From an uncultured Collinsella sp. (GTDB taxonomy: Bacteria; Actinomycetota; Coriobacteriia; Coriobacteriales; Coriobacteriaceae), in the NCBI GenBank assembly GCA_902464565.1, contig CABQJV010000001.1, positions 1 through 64,000 on the forward strand: DNA of 64,000 nt, read 5' to 3'. The notes under the pieces are model-generated. The model was given only the letters and a program-made list of their open reading frames with translations. It was not told where the DNA came from and did not search any database. Both the position numbers and the translations under genes were made by a program. Below, in pieces: positions 41,939 through 51,400 of the stretch (positions are counted from its first letter, which is position 1; every line of letters starts with the position of its first letter).

Positions 41939-42907
41939 TTACTTAATCTTTGCTAGCACATCCTGAAACTTGGCGTAGTTGACCTTGACGCCGTCATCCA
42001 GGTCGATCTTAATCATCTGGTCTGCCAAGTGGTGCAGTTTCTCCTCGTAGGCAATGGTCTCTTTGAGCTGGTCGTTGAGCTTTTTGATGCGCTTATCCAA
42101 GCGCACGCGCTCGCCGCGCTCGGCACTGACAAGGGCATCGTTGGCATACCCGATCTGGGCACGGTAGCGCTCCTGCTGCTCATGCACATAGTCGGTGCGG
42201 ATGCGAGCCAACAGGTCGGGCTGATAGCGATGCATGTAGACAAGGCACTTAAAGCCATTCTTTTTGCCACTGTCGAACAGCCAGTAGATGGGACGCTTCT
42301 TGTAGGTCTGGCAGTGGTCCTTAAAGAAGTCCTTCAAAAAGTAGGTGCGGATTACCTCGCGCGGGGTACCCTTACCGCCGAGTGCCTCAGCAATAAAGGC
42401 CAGGTTTTGCTCAAGCGTCTCCTCGCCATACACGGTGCGCACAAAGTCGATAAAGTAGCGCACGATGTCGTCGTCAAAGTACTCGTCATCGGTAATGGGC
42501 AGCACGTTATCGCTATCGGGCATAAAGGTCACATGATCAGAGTTGGGCATCTTGGCCAGATAGTTGTCGACCGTGGCGCCCTGGTCGGCCAGAACCAGAC
42601 CGTCCACATCCAGCGAATAGCGACCGAACATGCAGCCCGCGGCATAGCTTATGAGCGAGGTGATCTCGTCGCGCTTGGTACGCACGTACTTGTTGCCCTT
42701 GTAGCTCTCTGGAATCTCTTCTGCCGTATCGAAGATGCGCGCCACCGAGACGTACTTGTCCTCGACCTCGATAGGCACCTCGCCCTCCATGTTGTAGATC
42801 TTGGCAAAGATCCGGTTGAGTTCCTCCTCGTTGGCGCGAAGCTGCTCAAAGCGAGCGTTGACCTCGGCCTTGCGAGCCTCGTATTTATCGGAAAGTAAGA
42901 TTGACAT
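41939..42907 (-). CDS. pglX: C-terminal part of the BREX methyltransferase PglX, separate frame
   Basis: 322 aa, ATG at 42907 after GGGGAAATTC. It corresponds to the last quarter of full-length BREX-1 PglX: LRANEEELNRIFAKIYNME, a VEDKYVSVARIFDTAEE segment, ISYAAGCMFGRYSLDVDGL, PIYWLFDSGKKNGFKCLVYMHRY and the C-terminal helical pair. It has no methyltransferase motifs of its own. Together with the 830-aa upstream part it totals 1152 aa, close to a normal ~1200-aa PglX. A complete start and ribosome site suggest it is made as a separate subunit. Confidence 0.85.
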   Translation of the reverse strand: MSILLSDKYEARKAEVNARFEQLRANEEELNRIFAKIYNMEGEVPIEVEDKYVSVARIFDTAEEIPESYKGNKYVRTKRDEITSLISYAAGCMFGRYSLDVDGLVLADQGATVDNYLAKMPNSDHVTFMPDSDNVLPITDDEYFDDDIVRYFIDFVRTVYGEETLEQNLAFIAEALGGKGTPREVIRTYFLKDFFKDHCQTYKKRPIYWLFDSGKKNGFKCLVYMHRYQPDLLARIRTDYVHEQQERYRAQIGYANDALVSAERGERVRLDKRIKKLNDQLKETIAYEEKLHHLADQMIKIDLDDGVKVNYAKFQDVLAKIK

Positions 42908-43056
42908 GAATTTCCCCAAACCATCAAAATCGTTGTTAGGCCATTTCACAAGATGCTATTCGCCGCAGAAATTAATATCGGATGAAGAAATCCGATTTGG
43001 AACTTGTGGAAATCTAAAAGCGATGCAAAAACGGCTCAATGAATCTCGGATGCAAT

Positions 43057-43719
43057 CTACTCATGCTTTTTGGGCTTTGATCGCACTACCAGAGTTCGGT
43101 AGTCACCTCTAGCGCTATTTGGAAAATAATACTTGCCATCGATATCGATGATTTTTATCCAATCGAGAAAAGAAGATTGCGGTAGCAATATCATTGCTGT
43201 TGTTTTTCCGCTCGAACCGGCAGCCCTGTCTTCTAGCAGCATATTTCCATTGTCAAAAAAATATGTACACCCATGGGCAAGCGAATTCCTCATATGGGTC
43301 AGCAAGGTCACACCCTTGCCTCCGCCCTTTGCAACGGGTTTATTTCTATCGGCTATTGAATACGGCTGCATGCACACCAGGCGTGGGCTATCGATTTCAA
43401 TAGGAATTTCGACGACCTCTTTAGTATTGGGATCCTTGCCCATATAAACAAACCCATATTCTTTTAGGACGCCATCAATTCTGTCAGCCATCAACATTTC
43501 CCGCTTCTCCGCCAAAACGCCGGAATAGTCGAGAAGAGTATCAAACGGCATTTCTTTTAATCCGAAATCCTTAGCAGCTCTTTGCTGGGATGCAGAAGCA
43601 GCGACCGATTTGGTAACGTAAAAATCCCAAATAATAGATACTTCTTCAGACGACCAGATTGCTGAATCCCTAATTGATTTTTTATATTTAGAAATAAGGG
43701 CAGTAGACACAGCAAACAC
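43057..43719 (-). CDS. HEPN-motif protein inserted within pglX
   Basis: 220 aa from a GTG at 43719, immediately after and in frame with the pglX stop TAG. The region is clearly AT-rich (about 41 % GC). The segment THMRNSLAHGCTYFF contains R-N-S-L-A-H (residues 144-149), the Rx4H catalytic signature of HEPN ribonucleases, followed by a beta-rich C-terminus. The overall form resembles the pEK499_p136-type HEPN family. It would be a candidate RNA-cleaving toxin or abortive-infection effector tied to BREX. No strong ribosome site is seen, so translational coupling with pglX is likely. Confidence 0.72.
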   Translation of the reverse strand: MFAVSTALISKYKKSIRDSAIWSSEEVSIIWDFYVTKSVAASASQQRAAKDFGLKEMPFDTLLDYSGVLAEKREMLMADRIDGVLKEYGFVYMGKDPNTKEVVEIPIEIDSPRLVCMQPYSIADRNKPVAKGGGKGVTLLTHMRNSLAHGCTYFFDNGNMLLEDRAAGSSGKTTAMILLPQSSFLDWIKIIDIDGKYYFPNSARGDYRTLVVRSKPKKHE

Positions 43720-46212
43720 CTACACCAGCGGATGACGTTTGAAATCCCAGGAGGTTTCAAACGAATCCCAATCGGTTTTTGATAGTTCGCGACACGAGTT
43801 GACCATGGCGTTAACCGATGGCTCCAGTTCCTCGCTTTGAACAATCGGGTACGTTGCGATTTGACCCACCTCGAAGTTGAGCGTTGGCGAAAGCATGCTT
43901 GCGACGCGCATAATCACAGAGCTATTGCATGCGCCCTGCAAATATTTGAGAGTCATTTCATCACCGAAAACACTAGTCCCGGCAACATCAAACAAACTTC
44001 CACTTGGTCTGTACCTAAACGCAATAACCCCACTAGACACCTTTGACCAGGTAAGCATCGGCTTGAAATAGAGATGTCTTGAGGGAAGGTGATTGCCTAG
44101 CGTGGCCAGAATTTCAGAGTTAGCCCGATTGAAAGTAACTACCCAATCGTTATTCCCATACCACTTGCGGTAGTTACCCCCCTTATTGTATGGAAACCAT
44201 TTACCTCCGCCCTCAAAAGCTTCTTCCTCCGACTCAACACCAAAACGCGCTTTATCGACTTCAGGCTCCCACCACAAACGCGTGAAACGCTCGTTGTCAC
44301 CAGTGGCAAGACCCTGGCGAGGTTTACCGAACTCGTTAAGCTGCTTAGCATTGGCAAACGCATCAAGAAGGGCATCGCTGGCCCAGTAGGCGATGGGGGT
44401 GCCGGGAATCTGCTTGAAGGTCTCGGCGTCGCGGCGGTAGAACCAGCCGCAGTCGGGGTTTCGGATCGCCTCGAGAGCCTTCTTGCGCTTGGCATCGCTG
44501 CCGTTGATGTCGACGAGGCGCACGTAGGCGCCCCCGCATGCCGCGCACCCGTTGTAGACGACGTCGGCCGTGACGTTGACGACCTCGCCGCCGATGGCGT
44601 CGAACGCGCGGGGGCCCAGGTGCAGCATGGACAGGATCGACTTGGACCCGATGAGCGAGGAGCGCATCTTCTCGAAGCTGCCCAGGAACATCCAGCTCTG
44701 CATGGTAACCATGGCCGCGTAGCCGCGGTCCCTGGCAAGGCTGAATCCGCGCTCGATAAAGCACGTGCAGAGGTCGCTCTTCACGTCGGGGTAGTTCTTC
44801 TTGATCCACTTGCTCATGAATGGATTAAAGCTGCTGCTGCCCATATACGGAGGATTCGCCACGGTGCAGGTAAAACGACGGGACAGCTTCTCGCAGATGG
44901 CGGCAGCGCTTTCGAGCTTAGTTTTGGCCGTAGCGGCAAAAAGGTCATCGGAACAACTCGCGGCGGCGGCCTTGAGCTCGTCGATCTCGTCCTCTGAGGG
45001 ATTGAGCAGCGAACCGATCTCGCCCAAATGACTCAGCTCCTCGGCGAGCTTCTTGTTACCCGGCAGCTCGTCCTCCCCTAGCGGGATGCTCGAGAGCACG
45101 GCAACGTCGGCGCGAACGCCACGCCTAAAGAAGCGACGATCGTGCTCGCGGGCGCACATGGCAAGCGCCAGCTCCGCGATCTGTGCCGCGCGGGAATCGA
45201 TTTCCATACCTGCAAGGTTTTTAGTAAGAATGAGCTCGGGAATCTCGCGCTCACGATAGCCACGCTCCTCGTACATATGGAAGAGCAGCTCAAACGCATA
45301 GACCAAAATATGGCCCGAGCCGCATGCGGGGTCGCAGATGGTTATCTCCTCGGGGCTCGAAATGCGGATGAAGTCCTCGTGCTCAGTATCAGGCTCGATG
45401 TAATACTCCATGCGCTCGCGCAGCGAACTCCCCGGGTTGTTGAGCATCCACAGACGGCCGAGCGAGTTCTGGACCATATAGCGCACGATCCACTCGGGGG
45501 TGAAGAGCTGCGTGGCGGGCGCGATGTCCGCCGCCGCTGCTTTGCGTTTTGCCTTGAAGAACTCGTCTTTGACGTCAGCGTTGTAGTACTGATACATCCA
45601 GCCCAGAACGGTCACGCCCTCGCGCCAGTCCTCGTCAGCGAGGACGGCATTGAGTTTGCCCACCACGCCGTCGGACATCATGAGGCCCTGGGGCAACAGC
45701 AGCTCCATGGCACCGCCCACGCGTTCAAAGACGCCCGGCAGGCAATCGGCAAGCTCCTCGCACTGAGCCATAAACAGGTAGCGCCACAGCGGTTCATCCA
45801 AGCCCGCCATCTTGAGCTCGGCTATGCGATCGGTATCGGCCGTCGCTATCTCCACGTCCAGTGCATTCTCCACGGCCTCGCTGCCATGGCTGCCGTCCGC
45901 ACGACTCAGCATGCGCATACGGCTGGGGAGCCATCCGCGTGCATCCATAAAGCGAATGGCCACGATGCGGTTGAACCAGGTGTAGGCCGCTCGGTCGCGC
46001 AGCGCCTCGTGACCCACCTCTGTCTGTATGCGCAGCAGCTCGTCACGCTGCTCAACCTCAGCAGGACTTAGGGGCAGGCCGTTGACGGTCTCGGACCCAA
46101 CGGGCGAAGGTGCAGGTTCGGTGATGCCGTAGCGCACCATCTGTGCCTCCACGCCTTTGATGAGCTCTGTACGGGCCCAGGTGCAGAAGCTCTTAAGAGC
46201 AGAATCGTTCAT
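43720..46212 (-). CDS. pglX: BREX-1 adenine-specific DNA methyltransferase PglX, N-terminal part
   Basis: 830 aa. Residues ~70-100 (AAYTWFNRIVAIRFMDARGWL) are the conserved PglX start. The SAM-binding motif I is DPACGSG (294-300) and the catalytic motif IV is NPPY (453-456), of gamma-class N6-adenine methyltransferases. The specificity region starts near residue 605, where base composition drops sharply (GC-rich before ~44390, AT-rich after), and the frame stops at DFKRHPLV, where family members normally continue. AAAGGC precedes the start. It methylates host DNA to mark self; see the C-terminal part and the HEPN gene for the split. Confidence 0.9.
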   Translation of the reverse strand: MNDSALKSFCTWARTELIKGVEAQMVRYGITEPAPSPVGSETVNGLPLSPAEVEQRDELLRIQTEVGHEALRDRAAYTWFNRIVAIRFMDARGWLPSRMRMLSRADGSHGSEAVENALDVEIATADTDRIAELKMAGLDEPLWRYLFMAQCEELADCLPGVFERVGGAMELLLPQGLMMSDGVVGKLNAVLADEDWREGVTVLGWMYQYYNADVKDEFFKAKRKAAAADIAPATQLFTPEWIVRYMVQNSLGRLWMLNNPGSSLRERMEYYIEPDTEHEDFIRISSPEEITICDPACGSGHILVYAFELLFHMYEERGYREREIPELILTKNLAGMEIDSRAAQIAELALAMCAREHDRRFFRRGVRADVAVLSSIPLGEDELPGNKKLAEELSHLGEIGSLLNPSEDEIDELKAAAASCSDDLFAATAKTKLESAAAICEKLSRRFTCTVANPPYMGSSSFNPFMSKWIKKNYPDVKSDLCTCFIERGFSLARDRGYAAMVTMQSWMFLGSFEKMRSSLIGSKSILSMLHLGPRAFDAIGGEVVNVTADVVYNGCAACGGAYVRLVDINGSDAKRKKALEAIRNPDCGWFYRRDAETFKQIPGTPIAYWASDALLDAFANAKQLNEFGKPRQGLATGDNERFTRLWWEPEVDKARFGVESEEEAFEGGGKWFPYNKGGNYRKWYGNNDWVVTFNRANSEILATLGNHLPSRHLYFKPMLTWSKVSSGVIAFRYRPSGSLFDVAGTSVFGDEMTLKYLQGACNSSVIMRVASMLSPTLNFEVGQIATYPIVQSEELEPSVNAMVNSCRELSKTDWDSFETSWDFKRHPLV

Positions 46213-46278
46213 GGTTGATGAGCCTTTCTAAACGCCATAAGCCACCGGTGCGCGCTTTGGTACCGGTGGCTCCGCGGG

Positions 46279-49200
46279 TTAGTTGATACGGATCTCGTCG
46301 TTTGCAGCGAGCTCCTGCATAAGGCGAGAGCGCAGGTCGTCCACGTAGCGCTCCACGTCCTCTGCGGACAAGAGACGACTCGGCTTGGCCAGATCGGCGC
46401 GGCGCACGGTCTTGATCTTGCGCTGGGGCTTGGACGCGGGCACGGGCGCAGACGATGCGGCACCCTTGTTGGAGATCTTCTTGACCACCTCACCCGTACT
46501 CGTGACCTCGATGCTGCGGCGCTCGTTGTCCATACGCATGCGGGCCTCATCCACGGCGTCGTACATCTCGTTGGCTGCCGCGCTGAGCCAGTCGCCCCAG
46601 TTAGTCGCAGCAACGCTCAGCTCGTTGAGGCTTTGAGCACTGTGGGCACGGTTTTTGAACGACTCGTATTTGGCGCCGGCATCCGCTATGGCATCCTTGG
46701 CTTGATTGACAAAGCCCTTTTGACTCTCAGCCTGCGCCTGCAGGTCTTGCAGATCATTCTCGATGCGGCACAAAAACTCATTGCGACGGATACCCAGCAG
46801 CTTTTTCATGTCGTCCTCGACGGGATTCATAAGCGGCTGCAGATCTTTAATGCGGCCGTAGGGCTTGGGATCTTTGAGGATCTCGCGAACCTTTGCCACG
46901 TTCTCAACCGCGCTAGGAATGTCATCGGAGGCATACTCGATACCCTCGGTGCGGCTCAAGAAATCCTTGGCGTGGTCAAACGCTGTTCGTTGGTTGGACT
47001 CGAAGAACTCAACCACCTTGTCAAAATCTTCCTTGGCATTGAGCAAGCGGTCCTCATGCTTGGTAAACGTAGTCAAAAACGCCTCGGACTCACTCTGATC
47101 CTTAAGGACGTCGGCGACCTCCGAGCGCATCTTCTCGCACTCGTTCTCGCCGGGATACGGGTAGGCCGGCTTGATGCCCGTGTAGTAGTCGCGTGCTATG
47201 GCGAGACACGCCTCGCGCAAGTCCTCAAGGCGCTCCTTGAGCTCGGCCACGAGCTTATCCTCGTTGGAGGGCACGGTCTTGAGATCAAACAGGTCACGCA
47301 TGAGCTCGCCCGTGGCGCGCAGTAACCGGTCGCTTATGCGCATGCGCAAGCGCACCTGGGCCTTATCGGCATCCTTGCGAAGGAGTGCCACCATGCGGCT
47401 GTCGTTAGCTTGAACCGTCTGACCGCCAAACAGCACCTGTGCGCGCTGCTCCACCACAAGCTGCGCCACCACATTTGCGATGTCGACCTCGCGCCAGCCA
47501 AAGGGCCTTTGCTGGTACTGGCGCTGGATATCGCCCATAGCGGTATCCAGGTGGCGCTGGTGCTGAACTTTGAGGTAGTCCTCGACCTCTTTGAGCGCAC
47601 GCGTGTTACCCGCGCCCATGCCAGCGAGCCCCGCTTGAACGTTGCCCGCCAGAGTGGAGCGGATATCGGAATCGCTCGTGACCGGCGCGCCGATATAGTC
47701 GGCCTTTTCAAAGACCACATCGCACAGCTGCGCCAGCACTTGCTCAAAGACCTGGGCGGGTTTGGCCGCGCGGACCTCAACCATGCGGCCGTTGACCGCG
47801 CAACGTGCATGGAGCACGGCCTCGCTCAAAAGGGTATCGGCCTCCTTCTCGTTATAGGCCGCCTCGCGCATCTTGGACTCGACGATCTGGCGCGTACTCG
47901 GCTGAAGCTCCTGGAGATTTCGCGTCTTGGCGTACTTACGGATCTTGGCAGCGTTGACGAGCGTCTCCCAATAATCCGCCTCGTCACTCAAGACCACGAT
48001 GGCTTTGCCCGAAGAAGCCAAGGCCAGCTCGGTATCGTCCGCACGGCCCAGGTCGCTCGCCATAGTCGCCACGTAAAGCTCCATGCCGCCCATGCTGGTA
48101 CCGTGGATTGAGCCGTCCACATAGCGGTCAAACGGAAAGTCGTTGGCCCCGCGGTTGAGTTTGCGCGCGGTATAGATGCTGTCGAACAGACGCTTTTTGA
48201 TAGACTCGATCACCTGCGCGTTATCGATCGAGGTGCGTGCGATCTCCTGCGCTATCTCCTGCTCCTCGTCGGTGAGGAAGCTATAGGTATCGCCCTGGCG
48301 CGCCACGTAGTTCTCGCGCTCCAGACGGGCAAGGGACTCCTTGACGCGGTCCTTGAGGGCGCGCATGTCCACGTCGAGGCCGTCGATCATGAAGATGGAG
48401 ATGTTCTCGACCGTGGCCTTAACGTAGCCGATGTAACGAATCAGGTACAGGAGCTTGAGCACCTGAACGTCGTAGGGTTCAAGGCCCTTTGCGTCCTCGG
48501 CCGCACGGACCGCGCGGTCGACCACCTGGTTGATGCCGTGCTCAAGGTCTTTGGAGATAGTGTCGAAGAAGCACCAGAACGGCACGAGTGCACCGGTCTG
48601 GTCATACTGGATGGCCTGAGCGCTCTCCTGGAACGCGCTCAGCATGGAGCGCTCGCCCGTTGACATGTGCTTGGCCTTGACACCGTGCTTGCGCACCTCG
48701 GTCATCACGTCGGGCAGGAGCTTAAACTGGTAGCCCACAAACGGGTAGCTGGCCACAAAATCCTTGGAGTTGGCGTAGCCGGCAAGGTCGGAGCGCGAGC
48801 CGCCCTCAAAGGTAAAGTTGTTTTTAAGCACGGCGGCGTCTTGCTCGTAGACCTGTGCAAGCATATCGGCCGCCGGCGCGGTCTTCTCGAGCACACGGCG
48901 CTGGATGACCTCGTCCACGCTGGAGCTGGAGAGCGAAAGGCGGGTATTGAAGCGGCCCTGGATCTTTGAAAAGTCGTTGCCCACGGGCAGGCTCAGGTTG
49001 TCGATGGCCTCCTGGCTCGTAACCATCACCCACACGCGGCCACCGCAGGCGGCACCCAGCTCCTCGACGATGGTCTGAAGGCTCAGCATAAGGCTTGGGT
49101 CCTTGTCGTTTGTAATAAACTGACCCACCTCGTCGACCATAAAGAGCAAACGGAAGTTGCCGCCGTGGGCCGCTGCCTGAGCGTCTACGTAGTCCTTGAC

Positions 49201-49941
49201 CTTTTTGGCAAAGACATCGGGGGCCAAAACCTCGTCCTCAGAACCCTCGAGCCAGTTCCATGCGGCCTTTTCGCTCATGCCGAGCACGCTCTGCAGCACC
49301 TCGACCACGTCGTCCTCAAAGTAGCTGTAGGTGTCGCGGGTCTGGAGCCAGGACTCGCCGTTCACGCGCTCAAAGGCCTCGCGGAACTCCTGGGTCTTGC
49401 CCAGGGAATCGATGTAGTCCTCGAGCTTTGCAAGCTTGAGGTCCTCGCCGTAGAAGCCGCGCGCCTCGTAGAACATGCGCTCAAAGCCGCGAAGCAGCGC
49501 CGTGGGAGCCGTATCGCCCTGCTTCCACTGGCCCGCCTTGCTATCGATGTTAAAGAGGATGGCCTGCGTGGGCACCGAGCAGGCGCGCTCCATGGCAGCC
49601 GCGACCATGGGGTCGACGATCTTGCCGTCAAAGTAGCGGATGGCGCTCTTACCGCCGATCTGGCGATTCTCGAGCAGGTAGCTCAGCATCTTGAGGAAGT
49701 GCGATTTACCGGAACCGAAGAAACCACTGATCCACACGCCGATCTTGTCGGTGCGCGCGTCGATGGCATCGCCGTAGGCCTTGAAGAACGTGGCAAGGTG
49801 CCTCTGCAACTCGCGCGTCACCACGTACTCGTCAAGCTCTTGGCGGATGGACCCATCTTTTGAATCCTGGACCTTGACCACGCCGTTGATGGAGCGGTTA
49901 ATGTCTTTTGCAAAGAGGTCGCGAATGATCGTGTTGTCCAT
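46279..49941 (-). CDS. brxC: BREX P-loop ATPase BrxC
   Basis: 1220 aa, typical length. The N-terminal TIIRDLFAKDINRSINGVVKVQ and Walker A GFFGSGKSHFLK (residues 73-84) are diagnostic of BrxC/PglY. MVDEVGQFI is the likely Walker B, and long coiled-coil regions fill the C-terminal half. AAAGGAG precedes the ATG. BrxC is required for both BREX defence and methylation. The C-terminus has a Lys/Arg-rich stretch (KPQRKIKTVRRADLAKPSR). Confidence 0.94.
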   Translation of the reverse strand: MDNTIIRDLFAKDINRSINGVVKVQDSKDGSIRQELDEYVVTRELQRHLATFFKAYGDAIDARTDKIGVWISGFFGSGKSHFLKMLSYLLENRQIGGKSAIRYFDGKIVDPMVAAAMERACSVPTQAILFNIDSKAGQWKQGDTAPTALLRGFERMFYEARGFYGEDLKLAKLEDYIDSLGKTQEFREAFERVNGESWLQTRDTYSYFEDDVVEVLQSVLGMSEKAAWNWLEGSEDEVLAPDVFAKKVKDYVDAQAAAHGGNFRLLFMVDEVGQFITNDKDPSLMLSLQTIVEELGAACGGRVWVMVTSQEAIDNLSLPVGNDFSKIQGRFNTRLSLSSSSVDEVIQRRVLEKTAPAADMLAQVYEQDAAVLKNNFTFEGGSRSDLAGYANSKDFVASYPFVGYQFKLLPDVMTEVRKHGVKAKHMSTGERSMLSAFQESAQAIQYDQTGALVPFWCFFDTISKDLEHGINQVVDRAVRAAEDAKGLEPYDVQVLKLLYLIRYIGYVKATVENISIFMIDGLDVDMRALKDRVKESLARLERENYVARQGDTYSFLTDEEQEIAQEIARTSIDNAQVIESIKKRLFDSIYTARKLNRGANDFPFDRYVDGSIHGTSMGGMELYVATMASDLGRADDTELALASSGKAIVVLSDEADYWETLVNAAKIRKYAKTRNLQELQPSTRQIVESKMREAAYNEKEADTLLSEAVLHARCAVNGRMVEVRAAKPAQVFEQVLAQLCDVVFEKADYIGAPVTSDSDIRSTLAGNVQAGLAGMGAGNTRALKEVEDYLKVQHQRHLDTAMGDIQRQYQQRPFGWREVDIANVVAQLVVEQRAQVLFGGQTVQANDSRMVALLRKDADKAQVRLRMRISDRLLRATGELMRDLFDLKTVPSNEDKLVAELKERLEDLREACLAIARDYYTGIKPAYPYPGENECEKMRSEVADVLKDQSESEAFLTTFTKHEDRLLNAKEDFDKVVEFFESNQRTAFDHAKDFLSRTEGIEYASDDIPSAVENVAKVREILKDPKPYGRIKDLQPLMNPVEDDMKKLLGIRRNEFLCRIENDLQDLQAQAESQKGFVNQAKDAIADAGAKYESFKNRAHSAQSLNELSVAATNWGDWLSAAANEMYDAVDEARMRMDNERRSIEVTSTGEVVKKISNKGAASSAPVPASKPQRKIKTVRRADLAKPSRLLSAEDVERYVDDLRSRLMQELAANDEIRIN

Positions 49942-50019
49942 GGGTGCTCCTTTGGGTTTGGGAACGTTATGGCAAAGGGTTGTTACCGGCAGCAGGGACT
50001 TGCCTGCGGGGAGCCGTGC

Positions 50020-50712
50020 TTACGAGATATCGATGGCGCGGTAGTAGTTGTCGGCCGGCAGACGGTTAAAGAGCTGGAAAGAAGAGCCGTTGAAACTGCC
50101 CGGATAGGCGGCGACCACAGGCACCTCATCAAAATCCGCAAGCATGCAGTGGAGAAGCGTGTGCATGCGAAAGAACGGGAAGACCTCACCTGCACCGGTG
50201 AGGAGAATGACGTCTCCGGGCGCGAACGGCTCGGTCTGCTCAAGGATGTACGCGGCAACTTTCTCGGGCGAGGCGAACTTGGCCACGTCCTCGAGCACGC
50301 GCTGGGTACCGTGGCGCTCCTCTTGGCGCGGGATAGCCTTGAGGACACGGCGCTTTTCGAGAATTGCCAGCACGGCGTCGTAAAGGTTCACGACCTTGAG
50401 CGTGCACGGAAGCTTGTCGGCCTCGGCATCGCATGAAAGGGTGTCAAATAATGCACGCGCCTCAAACTCCAGCGCGGGGTCATAGCAAAAAGTGTGGAAG
50501 CCGATCTCATTGCCTATGCCCTTGTTGGCCAAAAAGTCCTCGCTGCACAGGCACTCGCGCAGAAGCTGCGCACGGCGCTCAAATTCCTGACAGGCGCGCT
50601 CGGAGCGGGCATGCGCCGCCACGACGCTCTTGCGGGAATGGATGCCGATATTGGTGGTGAGATCGGTCGCCGGGGTGATAACAGGGTCGACGGCGCTTTT
50701 GACGGGAGCCAC
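50020..50712 (-). CDS. brxB: BREX protein BrxB (DUF1788)
   Basis: 230 aa from GTG 50712, one base after the brxA stop, so the two are translationally coupled. It carries the DUF1788 features GNEIGFHTFCYDPALEFEARALFD, VVNLYDAVLAILEKR, GDVILLTGAGEVFPFFRMHTLL and VPVVAAYPGSFNGSSFQLFNRLPADNYYRAIDI. It is a core subunit of BREX thought to work with BrxC and PglZ. Confidence 0.92.
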   Translation of the reverse strand: MAPVKSAVDPVITPATDLTTNIGIHSRKSVVAAHARSERACQEFERRAQLLRECLCSEDFLANKGIGNEIGFHTFCYDPALEFEARALFDTLSCDAEADKLPCTLKVVNLYDAVLAILEKRRVLKAIPRQEERHGTQRVLEDVAKFASPEKVAAYILEQTEPFAPGDVILLTGAGEVFPFFRMHTLLHCMLADFDEVPVVAAYPGSFNGSSFQLFNRLPADNYYRAIDIS

Positions 50713-50713
50713 G

Positions 50714-51400
50714 CTACATCACCACCCTGCCGGTAAGGGCCGCGATAAGCGACTGCTCGCCCAGCTGAACCAAGGCTCGCTCGACATCGGAATCGAGGAA
50801 GAGTGGTGACAGGCGCTCGGACTCCGGGCCCAGGCCCTCGCCGATAAGGCCAGCATGGCGGAGCGCCTGGCGGAGCGAGCCCTTAATGCGCTTGACCGTA
50901 GCCTCAGTCCAGCGGGCCGCGTCCGGATACTCCGTGGTAAAGCGTGTCATAAAGGCGTTGAGGTCAACCGCCGTAAAGGCATAATCGAAGTTTTGTAGAC
51001 GCTCCCCTACCTCGACGAGCACGAGCTCGCGCACGATATCGTAGCGGCAGATCATGCTGTAGAAGATGGCCTGGTCCGCCTGCGTGGGAGTGCCGGATGC
51101 CATGAGCCTGGTTAGGGATGACGCAGCCTCGACGGCGGTTTTGGGGTCGATGCCGCGCGCGGCGCATACGGCGTCCGTGGGCACCATGGCGTCAAGGCGG
51201 CGAAGGCACACGGTTGCGCGGTTGGCGACCATGCGCTCCGTGGGATATTGAAAGAGGTTCTCGCTCTTTACGCGTACAATGACCTGCTCGTCGCTTGCGC
51301 CCTGCATACGAAGGGCAGCGACGATGCGCATCTCATGCGGGAGGAATTGCTCGCGAGTGAGCACCCCCCCCCCCCGAACGCTTTTTGTGGTTACATCCAC
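50714..51400 (-). CDS. brxA: BREX protein BrxA (DUF1819) with in-frame poly-G tract
   Basis: 228 aa from GTG 51400, which has GGAG 8 nt upstream. DUF1819 features: LTREQFLPHEMRIVAALRMQGASDEQV, SENLFQYPTERMVANRATVCLRRLD, IFYSMICRYDIVRELVLVEVG and TVKRIKGSLRQALRHAGLIG. BrxA is a small DNA-binding protein and the first gene of the operon. Codons 9-13 contain a run of 12 G; adding or removing one base would truncate the protein. An internal ATG at 51331 lies after the tract but lacks a ribosome site and would cut into the conserved LTREQFLPHE segment. Confidence 0.92.
   Translation of the reverse strand: MDVTTKSVRGGGVLTREQFLPHEMRIVAALRMQGASDEQVIVRVKSENLFQYPTERMVANRATVCLRRLDAMVPTDAVCAARGIDPKTAVEAASSLTRLMASGTPTQADQAIFYSMICRYDIVRELVLVEVGERLQNFDYAFTAVDLNAFMTRFTTEYPDAARWTEATVKRIKGSLRQALRHAGLIGEGLGPESERLSPLFLDSDVERALVQLGEQSLIAALTGRVVM
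51364..51375. repeat. Homopolymer of 12 G in brxA
   Basis: Twelve uninterrupted C on the plus strand (G on the coding strand). At this length the frame is open. No other run near this length was noticed in the window. Confidence 0.95.

Noticed and set aside
43720..43722. pglX stop as a sequencing error that hides a pglX-HEPN fusion
   Set aside because: The C-terminal PglX part exists separately downstream, so the HEPN frame is extra sequence; a plain fusion would not restore PglX. Kept only as a possible readthrough.
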